This document shows, piece after piece, positions 1-6,651 of a stretch of 43,861 nt of DNA (the first letter of the stretch is position 1; each line of letters begins with the position of its first letter). The notes under the pieces are model-generated. The model did not search any database. It saw only the letters and a list, made by a program, of their open reading frames with translations, and had not been told where the DNA came from. The DNA comes from Bacteroidales bacterium (GTDB lineage: Bacteria; Bacteroidota; Bacteroidia; Bacteroidales; F082). The stretch is from assembly GCA_024709145.1 (NCBI GenBank), contig JANJXG010000006.1:102550-146410 (forward strand), written 5' to 3'. A program made the position numbers and the translations under genes.

Positions 1-204
1 TGGAATGTTACCCAATACAATTCCGAATCCGATTGGAACTAACAATAGTGGTTCATATTCTTTTTTTATGGCTAAATATATGAAAAACAATCCCACCGCA
101 ATCATGATGGCATGCCCCGGAGTGAAATTGGCAAAGGCGGTATAACTGAAAAATTGTTCCAGATGTTTGATTACAAAATCAAAATAACTTACCGATGCTT
201 CCAT
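1..204 (-). CDS. Sodium ion-translocating decarboxylase subunit beta (OadB/MmdB family), 5' part only
   Basis: The first 68 codons are present; the rest lies beyond the window edge. The N-terminus begins [10 protein letters not shown] and runs into a hydrophobic helix containing [18 protein letters not shown], followed by [18 protein letters not shown], a stretch typical of the membrane subunit of biotin-dependent Na+ pumps. In this family the beta subunit decarboxylates the carboxybiotin carrier and couples this to Na+ export. The ATG lies one base after the TGA of the biotin carrier gene, so translation is probably coupled. Identification rests on this conserved start plus the operon context (MmdA, OadG-like, BCCP). 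Whether the full gene is intact cannot be seen. Confidence 0.9.
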   Translation of the reverse strand, partial: MEASVSYFDFVIKHLEQFFSYTAFANFTPGHAIMIAVGLFFIYLAIKKEYEPLLLVPIGFGIVLGNIP

Positions 205-205
205 A

Positions 206-649
206 TCAATCTCCAATTTGCATAAGTACATCGCCTTCCATCACATTATCACCTTTGCGTGTATTAATGGCTGTTACTTTTCCCTCTTTGTCGGCATGAA
301 TGGTATTTTCCATCTTCATTGCTTCGAGCAAAAGCAGTTTTTGGCCAATTTTTACATTGTCGCCTTCCCTGACGAAAATATCAAGAATGGTCCCGGGAAG
401 GGGTGATTTGATGCTGCCTGTTCCTTTTGGACTGGCAGGATTAGCAAATTTGGCTGTGCTTGGAGCTACATCGGTGCTTGGCACACTAACTGTTCGAACC
501 AGACGGGGTGTCTTGGTGGGCTGAAGTTGCTTGTCGACCTCAACTTTATAAGTTGTTCCATTCACCTCGACTTCGGCAATATTTCCATCAATGTTTTGGA
601 TTTCAACATCATATATATTGCCATTGATTGTAAACTTGAATCTTTTCAT
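206..649 (-). CDS. Biotin carboxyl carrier protein (gamma subunit of methylmalonyl-CoA decarboxylase)
   Basis: 147 aa. The C-terminal ~70 residues form a biotinyl/lipoyl attachment domain with the motif EAMKMEN at about 109-115; Lys112 is the expected biotinylated residue. The N-terminal 40 residues ([17 protein letters not shown]) are a small beta-rich segment, joined through a Pro/Thr/Ser/Ala-rich flexible linker (about 43-80), as usual in decarboxylase carriers. It would carry CO2 from MmdA to the OadB pump. It lies between the LTD-OadG gene and oadB. The short linker and operon position favour a decarboxylase carrier over the BCCP of acetyl-CoA carboxylase. Confidence 0.95.
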   Translation of the reverse strand: MKRFKFTINGNIYDVEIQNIDGNIAEVEVNGTTYKVEVDKQLQPTKTPRLVRTVSVPSTDVAPSTAKFANPASPKGTGSIKSPLPGTILDIFVREGDNVKIGQKLLLLEAMKMENTIHADKEGKVTAINTRKGDNVMEGDVLMQIGD

Positions 650-675
650 AAATTTATCTATATGCGACTTTATGA

Positions 676-1560
676 TTACTTATGGTATTGTCTTAAACCG
701 TAAATTTTTGAGCTCCAGGGAGAATAGGTTCTGGCAACTTTTTTTATCGTCAACACTGTTGCTTCATTGTCATGCAGTTCATTTCTGTAAAGATGCAATG
801 AGAGGGCGATGGCAGCATTTACCTCACCGGTCAGATCGAGATTATCTTCCTCAGAAGCAATAGGCTGTTTTCGCGCAAACACATGTTTTAAATCCAATGC
901 ATAAAGCCTTCTCGTATTTTTGAAAAGCAGGTAAAGCAGCATGAGTGATAAAAATACAACTGACATTGCAATCATGGCCATTCCAAAGCCAAAAGGGTCG
1001 TAAGTGATAAATTCCTGTCCTGGATTAGGGGGGTCGCCTGTATAGTTATTCGATTTGGGAGTTGTTTTTTCCAGTATTACCCAAGGCAGACCTCCGTCAG
1101 TCTGACGTCCATAGGAAGTGTCTTTTCCAATCTCGGGTATGGCAATTTCATCAATCAAGGTACTGCCATTCACATCATAAAGGGCAAGATACTTACTACC
1201 TCTCAAATCGAAATTAAGATGCAGGATCCCGCGGGTTGGATGATTGTCGGCAAAAAACACCAGGTAATTGCGTGCAGGAATCACAGTGATGGGATCACCT
1301 TTGGGAATGGGATACTTTGTCGGGTTGCTGTGATCGTTGGTTAGATACATTCCCCCGATATTCACTTTGTTGTAAGCAGTATTGAATAATTCGATCCATG
1401 CATTGCGTTGTCCGAAGTCATCCATATAGTTGGAATCGTTTTCAACAAGTATTTCGTTGATTCTGATGTCCATGCCACTTTGTGCTACAGCTTTGTACTG
1501 GGGCAGCAACAAGAGGAGACAAGCTGCGATAGTTTTGAAGAATAGTTGAATCTTATCCAT
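676..1560 (-). CDS. Lamin-tail-domain/OadG fusion, putative delta (membrane anchor) subunit of methylmalonyl-CoA decarboxylase
   Basis: 294 aa from the ATG at 1560, chosen because it starts directly with a signal peptide (MDKIQLFFKTIAACLLLLLP, cleavage near AVAQS), whereas longer frames run back into mmdA. Residues ~29-165 look like a lamin tail domain (INEILVENDS, NAWIELFN, GGMYLTND, YLVFFADN), expected outside the membrane. One hydrophobic segment follows at ~190-214, then a cytoplasmic tail (AAIALSLHLYRNELHDNE) resembling OadG. OadG-type subunits hold the carboxyltransferase to the beta pump. The gene sits 10 bp after mmdA and before the carrier gene. OadG proteins of Proteobacteria are near 80-100 aa, so most of this protein is an added extracytoplasmic domain of unknown role. 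Confidence 0.8.
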   Translation of the reverse strand: MDKIQLFFKTIAACLLLLLPQYKAVAQSGMDIRINEILVENDSNYMDDFGQRNAWIELFNTAYNKVNIGGMYLTNDHSNPTKYPIPKGDPITVIPARNYLVFFADNHPTRGILHLNFDLRGSKYLALYDVNGSTLIDEIAIPEIGKDTSYGRQTDGGLPWVILEKTTPKSNNYTGDPPNPGQEFITYDPFGFGMAMIAMSVVFLSLMLLYLLFKNTRRLYALDLKHVFARKQPIASEEDNLDLTGEVNAAIALSLHLYRNELHDNEATVLTIKKVARTYSPWSSKIYGLRQYHK

Positions 1561-1570
1561 AATCAACAAC

Positions 1571-3130
1571 TTACAATGGAAGGTTAGAATGTTTCTTCGG
1601 CAGATTCGTATCTTTTTTCGTTGCAAGCGCCTGAAATGCCCTGATCACCCGGAATCGTGTATTTCGCGGTTCAATCACATCATCGATGTAACCATATTTT
1701 GCAGCATTGTAGGGATTTGCAAATTTTTCACGGTACTCAGACTCATGTTGTGAAATAAAAGCTTCTTTTTCGGCCGGATCAGAAATTTCTGACAATTTTT
1801 TGTTGTGAAGCACTTCAATAGCCCCTTTGGCTCCCATCACTGCTATCTCGGCGCCCGGCCATGCATAATTAATATCGCCCCGCAGGTGTTTGGAGCTCAT
1901 AACACAATAGGCACCGCCATATGCTTTACGAAGAATAACCGTAACTTTTGGAACGGTTGCTTCACCGTAGGCATAAAGCAGTTTGGCACCGTGTATGATA
2001 ATGCCTCCATATTCCTGAGCCGTACCAGGTAAGAAGCCGGGAACGTCAACCAATGTCAAAATTGGGATGTTGAACGCATCACAGAACCTTACAAAGCGGG
2101 CCGCTTTGCGTGAAGCATTAATATCCAGTACACCGGCAAGGTAATTGGGTTGATTGGCTACTATACCCACCGGCATGCCGTTGAACCGTGCAAAGCCTGT
2201 TACAATATTGGGTGCATAATATCGCTGTATTTCCAAAAACTCATTGATGTCAACAATGGCATGAATCACATCTTTTACATCATATGGTTTGTTTGGATTG
2301 TCGGGAATGATGTAATTAAGGCTGTCTTCCAATCTGTTGATTGGATCACTGCACATGTTTAACGAAGGATCTTCAAGGTTGTTCTGCGGAATATAACTAA
2401 CGAGTTTTCTGATTAGTTGAATGCCTTCTTGCTCGTCTTCTGCAATAAAGTGCGCGATACCTGACTTGGAAGCATGCACCATTGCGCCGCCAAGCTGCTC
2501 TTCGGTAACACTTTCACCAGTGACAGTTTTGACAACTTTCGGACCTGTTACAAACATATTCGACTGATCTTTGCTCATGATGATGAAGTCAGTAAGCGCC
2601 GGTGAATAGACTGCTCCGCCTGCACAAGGGCCAAAAATGGCTGATATCTGAGGGATAACCCCTGAAGCCATGATATTACGCTGAAAAATTTCTGCATACC
2701 CTGCCAGACTGTTGACGCCTTCCTGAATACGCGCGCCACCTGAGTCATTAATACCGATTATTGGTGCACCAACTTTCATCGCCTGATCCATCACTTTGCA
2801 GATTTTGTTGGCATAGGCTTCTGACAAGGAACCTCCGAAAACGGTGAAATCCTGCGAGTAAACGTAAACTACGCGTCCATCGATTGTTCCATGACCGGTA
2901 ACAACACCATCGGATAAAATTTCCTGCTTGTCAAGGTTAAAGTTGTTGCAACGGTGTGTTACAAACATGTCGAATTCTTCAAAACTCGATTCGTCGAGCA
3001 GGAGTTCGATGCGCTCGCGGGCAGTAAGTTTGCCTTTGGCATGTTGTGCATCAATTTTCTTTTCTCCACCACCTTTTTTGGCTTCAACTCTCTTATTCAG
3101 GAGTTCCTGAATTTTTGCTTCGAAAGACAT
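1571..3130 (-). CDS. mmdA: Methylmalonyl-CoA decarboxylase alpha subunit / acyl-CoA carboxylase carboxyltransferase
   Basis: 519 aa, the usual length for the family. Crotonase-fold carboxyltransferase with both halves present: GGARIQEG at about 131-138 and [15 protein letters not shown] at about 168-182 (N-terminal domain), VDVPGFLPG at about 361-369 and AYGGAYCVM at about 403-411 (C-terminal domain). It transfers the carboxyl group from methylmalonyl-CoA to biotin. The same fold serves propionyl-CoA carboxylase beta; the adjacent OadG, biotin carrier and OadB, with no biotin carboxylase gene in view, favour the Na+-pumping decarboxylase. The upstream epimerase supplies the correct stereoisomer. 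Reversible carboxylase use cannot be excluded from sequence. Confidence 0.95.
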   Translation of the reverse strand: MSFEAKIQELLNKRVEAKKGGGEKKIDAQHAKGKLTARERIELLLDESSFEEFDMFVTHRCNNFNLDKQEILSDGVVTGHGTIDGRVVYVYSQDFTVFGGSLSEAYANKICKVMDQAMKVGAPIIGINDSGGARIQEGVNSLAGYAEIFQRNIMASGVIPQISAIFGPCAGGAVYSPALTDFIIMSKDQSNMFVTGPKVVKTVTGESVTEEQLGGAMVHASKSGIAHFIAEDEQEGIQLIRKLVSYIPQNNLEDPSLNMCSDPINRLEDSLNYIIPDNPNKPYDVKDVIHAIVDINEFLEIQRYYAPNIVTGFARFNGMPVGIVANQPNYLAGVLDINASRKAARFVRFCDAFNIPILTLVDVPGFLPGTAQEYGGIIIHGAKLLYAYGEATVPKVTVILRKAYGGAYCVMSSKHLRGDINYAWPGAEIAVMGAKGAIEVLHNKKLSEISDPAEKEAFISQHESEYREKFANPYNAAKYGYIDDVIEPRNTRFRVIRAFQALATKKDTNLPKKHSNLPL

Positions 3131-3142
3131 ATTGGTAAGTTT

Positions 3143-3559
3143 TTAGATTTTACTGTTTTTATCTTCACAAAGCTCTGTCAACACGCCAAAGGTTGATTTT
3201 GGATGTAAAAAGGCGATGTGCATCCCTTCGGCTCCTTTGCGTGGCTTCTCATCAATTAATTTGATGCCGGCTGCCTTTGCTTCTTCCAGTGATGCTTCCA
3301 ATCCATTGACAGCAAAGGCAATGTGATGAATACCCTCGCCTTTTTTCTCGATGAATTTGCCTACCGGACCTTCAGGATCGGTTGATTCAAGCAGTTCAAT
3401 TTTTGTCTGCCCGATTTTAAAAAATGCAGTCTTGACACGCTGGTCTTTTACTTCCTCAATAGCATAACAAGTTGTGCCCAAAAGGTGTTCGTAATAGGGA
3501 ATCGCCTCTTCTAATGACTTAACGGCGATTCCAATGTGTTCAATATGAGATGGTTTCAT
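3143..3559 (-). CDS. mce: Methylmalonyl-CoA epimerase
   Basis: 138 aa, single VOC-superfamily domain pair. N-terminal [19 protein letters not shown], central [19 protein letters not shown] and C-terminal GVLTELCE place the expected His/Glu metal ligands in the two repeated beta-alpha modules. The enzyme interconverts (R)- and (S)-methylmalonyl-CoA and connects methylmalonyl-CoA mutase to the decarboxylase. It is the first gene of the operon, 12 bp before mmdA. A TACTTTTG -7 element (3585-3592) and a palindrome lie just upstream. Family length is about 130-150 aa, so the protein is complete. Confidence 0.93.
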   Translation of the reverse strand: MKPSHIEHIGIAVKSLEEAIPYYEHLLGTTCYAIEEVKDQRVKTAFFKIGQTKIELLESTDPEGPVGKFIEKKGEGIHHIAFAVNGLEASLEEAKAAGIKLIDEKPRKGAEGMHIAFLHPKSTFGVLTELCEDKNSKI

Positions 3560-3568
3560 ATTATTTTA

Positions 3569-3588
3569 TTTGTGAAATTTTTCACAAA
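3569..3588. promoter_or_regulatory. CRP/FNR-like palindrome upstream of the mce-mmdA operon
   Basis: Two perfect 8-base arms, TTTGTGAA (3569-3576) and TTCACAAA (3581-3588), are separated by four bases. The core reads TGTGA-N6-TCACA, identical to the classical CRP half-site layout. It overlaps the -7 element on the minus strand by four bases and covers the predicted transcription start, a position expected to block rather than aid RNA polymerase. The cognate factor is unknown. Confidence 0.55.
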
Positions 3589-3592
3589 AGTA
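3585..3592 (-). promoter_or_regulatory. Bacteroidota -7 element of the mce operon
   Basis: On the minus strand the sequence is TACTTTTG, an exact match to TAnnTTTG, 26 bases upstream of the mce ATG. No clear -33 TTTG is seen at the usual 19-21 base spacing. Confidence 0.6.
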
Positions 3593-3715
3593 CTGCTTTT
3601 TTTAAGGCGGGTTTTAAATTTTTCTTATAAATAAGCCTTTTGACTAGCGAAATGAATATTTAGAATGTTTCTATCTTTCAATAAAATCGTAATATTGCTA
3701 AAAAAACCTTCTGCT

Positions 3716-5236
3716 ATGCCAGCATTAAAGCGCATCTTCCTGTTTTTCGTTTTTGTATTTTTCACTCACACCTTTAAGGCCCAAACCTTTACGGATATTA
3801 AAGCTGGTTTGACAGGTGTAGCTGAAAGTTCAAGCTGTTGGATGGATACCGACCGTGACGGCGATCCGGACATCCTGGTTGCAGGGGAGTTTTATCAAAC
3901 CAGTCAGCCGGGAATTTCAACAAGGCATTACTCCAATTTAAGAAATGATCAGTTTCGGTTGACAGGCAAAGGATTACCTGATTTTTACAGGGGTGATTTT
4001 TCGATCGGTGATGCTGATCTTGATGGAATCAACGATATGGCCATTGTTGGGGAAGCTGCCAATGGCAAGCGTTTGGCGACAATCTACAAGGGAACGGCCT
4101 CCGGGAATTTTGTACCCACAAAAGTCAGGTTTATGGCTGTCAGAGACGGTAGTATTGATTTTGGCGATGTGGATGGCGATGGCGATCTGGATATTTTGCT
4201 GTGTGGTGAGCATGAGTCCGGTGTTATAACAGTTGTTTATCTCAACAACCGAAATTTTAATTTTCAGGAGATGACCATAGCTTTACCCGGCCTTAGAAGG
4301 GGTGTTGCACGTTGGAGTGATTTTAACCTGGATGGACTGCCTGATATTTTCCTCTGCGGGATAAGCAGTAACGGGGGGTTGATTTCGCAGCTTTTCCAAA
4401 ATCATGGCTCATCTTTTAGAAAACATTCGGCGGTCTTTACACCTCTGAAGAACTGCAACATGGCTTTTGGTGATATGGATAATGACGGTGATGATGATGT
4501 TGTATTTTTGGGAGAGACAGCAGCTGGAGCGCATCTGACACAGCTTTACCGCAACAACAGAAACGGGTTTACTGCTGTTAACGGTGGTTTTGTGCATGTC
4601 TCAGACGGGTTTGCCGATTGGGGCGATATGGATCTTGATGGTGATCTTGATTTATTGCTGAGCGGCATGTCGGCCAACGGCCCGGTTTCGAGAATTTATT
4701 CCAACGAGCGAAATAACCGCTTCCGCGACATTCGGGCTGGCATTATCCCACTTTACAACAGCTCTGGGGAATGGGGCGATTATGATCTTGATGGCGACCT
4801 TGATGTGCTGATTGCCGGACTTTCTGTCAATCAGGATATGTTTGCACGAATCTACAACAATGGTGTGATCAGTATAAAAGCTGGTGCGAAAACCAAAACT
4901 CAATCTTCAAATTGGGAAACCATTTCACCTGTACCAACCCGACAAGAGCCAATTTATTACTATGTATATTCTTCGAGCTACAGCGACTTGTACAAGACCG
5001 GTAAAAAGTCATATTATGTATTTATGAGTCCTGTAAAGCGGTTTCCGAAAGATTATGTACTTGAAGAAAAGTTTCAGTCGCTGTTAATCGAGTCATTCCC
5101 AAACTGGCCTCGAACCGATCAGGGTAATATTGTTCAGAATGGCTTTGCAACCAAGACTGAAGCCGACAAATCGCGTGCTCGCATGATTCATGAATACCAG
5201 ACCAAAGGTTTTAAGCTGATTGAAATCAACTGGTAG
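3716..5236 (+). CDS. Secreted FG-GAP/VCBS repeat protein with SPOR-like C-terminus
   Basis: 506 aa from the ATG at 3716, which begins a clear signal peptide (MPALKRIFLFFVFVFFTHTF, cleavage near KAQ). Seven calcium-binding-type repeats carry D-x-D-x-D-G-x-x-D motifs near residues 44, 99, 151, 202, 253, 304 and 355, about 50 residues apart, consistent with a seven-bladed propeller like integrin or ASPIC/VCBS proteins. Typical T9SS sorting sequences are not visible at the end. Instead residues ~410-506 hold a distinct domain: YYYVYSSSY, YYVFMSPVKRFP, then FATKTEADKSRARM and GFKLIEINW, a pattern that recalls SPOR folds. Function unknown; probably a periplasmic or surface binding protein. It is convergent with gatD. 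Confidence 0.85.
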   Translation: MPALKRIFLFFVFVFFTHTFKAQTFTDIKAGLTGVAESSSCWMDTDRDGDPDILVAGEFYQTSQPGISTRHYSNLRNDQFRLTGKGLPDFYRGDFSIGDADLDGINDMAIVGEAANGKRLATIYKGTASGNFVPTKVRFMAVRDGSIDFGDVDGDGDLDILLCGEHESGVITVVYLNNRNFNFQEMTIALPGLRRGVARWSDFNLDGLPDIFLCGISSNGGLISQLFQNHGSSFRKHSAVFTPLKNCNMAFGDMDNDGDDDVVFLGETAAGAHLTQLYRNNRNGFTAVNGGFVHVSDGFADWGDMDLDGDLDLLLSGMSANGPVSRIYSNERNNRFRDIRAGIIPLYNSSGEWGDYDLDGDLDVLIAGLSVNQDMFARIYNNGVISIKAGAKTKTQSSNWETISPVPTRQEPIYYYVYSSSYSDLYKTGKKSYYVFMSPVKRFPKDYVLEEKFQSLLIESFPNWPRTDQGNIVQNGFATKTEADKSRARMIHEYQTKGFKLIEINW

Positions 5237-5262
5237 AAATTGAACAATTTAACTGGTAGAAA
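5228..5262. repeat. 12-bp direct repeat at the end of the FG-GAP gene
   Basis: AACTGGTAGAAA occurs at 5228-5239 and again at 5251-5262, with 11 bases between. The first copy contains the TAG stop codon of the propeller gene. It is probably a small local duplication. Confidence 0.6.
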
Positions 5263-5265
5263 GGT

Positions 5266-6651
5266 TTACTTGTGAACTTTCTTCACAAAATTTTCCACCT
5301 CAGGAACACCTCCCTGATAAACAAGATATCCGTTGTAGGGTTCGCGCTGGGTAATTTCATCATTTACCGGAGTAAGCATAAGCCGCTTAACCTCATCGGG
5401 ATCGTCGGTCTGCCCCAGGATCCAGCTTAGTTTAACCCATGCTACTTCGGGCAGCATATTACCTGTGGGAATAATTCCTTTAGCCATCATGTCGCGGCCG
5501 GTATCATACACAAACATATGCACATAACCCCAGATGGTTTGCAAAGTCATAAACATGTGCACGCCTTTGGCATGAGCCCTTTCGATGGCCGGGTATAATT
5601 CCTTGTTCACATGACCGAGACCTGTTCCAACGATGATAATACCCCGATAACCAGCATTCACGAGCGCATCGAGGGTGTCGGGTTTCATGCCGGGGTAATA
5701 ATACAACATCGTTACCTCATCGCTGAAATAAGGCAAAATCCTGACATTTTTGTCGTTGCGCCGTTTGTTGTATGTTTTGTGGATCGGAGTTACTTTTTCC
5801 CTGTTTACCATCGCGAGGGGAGTGTCACCAATGGTGCGGAAAGTACTTCGGTAGCTTGAGTGCATCTTTCTGACGCGGGTTCCTTTGTGTAGCAGGCCAT
5901 ATTCATCAGAAGTAGGGCCAAACATACAAACCATCACCTCAGCAATATCGGCTGTTCCGGCTGTCTTCATGGCATGCATCAGGTTGAGCGCGGCATCGGA
6001 GCTGGGCCTGTCCGACGATCTTTGAGAACCGACAAGCACTACAGGAACCGGCAAGTTTTGACACATAAAAGTAAGCGCAGCACCCGTATGGTGGAGCGTG
6101 TCGGTTCCATGGCCTATAACAATACCATCCACACCCAGTTCAATTTCTTTTCCAATTGCTTTGGCCAGCGCAATATATTGTTTTGGCCCCATGTTTTCGC
6201 TGAAAACAGCAAAAAGCTTTTCTGTTTCAAGGTTGCAAATGTCAGCCAGTTCCGGAACGGCCCCATACAGTTCGCCGGGTGAAAAAGCCGGAATTACGGC
6301 ACCTGTGCGGTAATCAAGCCTGGAAGCAATGGTGCCGCCTGTGCCAAAAAGTTTGACTTTTGGCAAGCCCGGTGTCACTGGAAACTGTTTTTCCGGAATT
6401 TTATAATTGGCTTTCTTATAACCGGTTTCTTTCATCGAAAGTACGGTCGCCACATCGATACCGACATTGTAACCTGTGGCAATTTTCATTACAACATGCT
6501 GATCATCATCATTTTCCGACCGTGGTAGAATTGTTCCGATGAAGGTGCCCCGCGTTGTTTCAACTTCGGCCTGACCCCAAACACGGGTGCTGAATTTCTT
6601 CAGCAATTCAAGTGCTGATCCTTTGTAACCTTGAAAAATATCTTCGCTCAT
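5266..6651 (-). CDS. gatD: Glutamyl-tRNA(Gln) amidotransferase subunit D (asparaginase-like, archaeal type)
   Basis: 461 aa. The N-terminal ~95 residues (GSALELLKKF, VWGQAEVETTRGTFIGTILP) form the small barrel domain specific to GatD and absent from plain L-asparaginases. The asparaginase-like domain follows with LFGTGGTIAS (101-110, nucleophile Thr107), HGTDTLHHT (181-189, Thr183/Asp184), SSDRPSSDA and GTRVRKMHSS (Lys262), so the catalytic set looks intact. GatD releases ammonia from glutamine or asparagine for GatE. The ATG overlaps the TGA of gatE by four bases (ATGA), indicating coupled translation of the two subunits. GatDE is usually described as archaeal, so finding it in a Bacteroidota context suggests transfer. 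Confidence 0.93.
   Translation of the reverse strand: MSEDIFQGYKGSALELLKKFSTRVWGQAEVETTRGTFIGTILPRSENDDDQHVVMKIATGYNVGIDVATVLSMKETGYKKANYKIPEKQFPVTPGLPKVKLFGTGGTIASRLDYRTGAVIPAFSPGELYGAVPELADICNLETEKLFAVFSENMGPKQYIALAKAIGKEIELGVDGIVIGHGTDTLHHTGAALTFMCQNLPVPVVLVGSQRSSDRPSSDAALNLMHAMKTAGTADIAEVMVCMFGPTSDEYGLLHKGTRVRKMHSSYRSTFRTIGDTPLAMVNREKVTPIHKTYNKRRNDKNVRILPYFSDEVTMLYYYPGMKPDTLDALVNAGYRGIIIVGTGLGHVNKELYPAIERAHAKGVHMFMTLQTIWGYVHMFVYDTGRDMMAKGIIPTGNMLPEVAWVKLSWILGQTDDPDEVKRLMLTPVNDEITQREPYNGYLVYQGGVPEVENFVKKVHK

Noticed and set aside
1571-3130. Propionyl-CoA carboxylase beta subunit
   Set aside because: No biotin carboxylase gene is present and the operon encodes OadG-like and OadB pump subunits, although the fold alone cannot decide.
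3841-4800. FG-GAP coding repeats as a CRISPR or DNA-level tandem repeat
   Set aside because: The periodicity is at protein level (D-x-D-x-D-G); the nucleotide sequences of the units differ strongly.
5266-6651. Plain L-asparaginase I
   Set aside because: The ~95-residue N-terminal domain, GatD-type motifs and translational coupling to gatE identify GatD.
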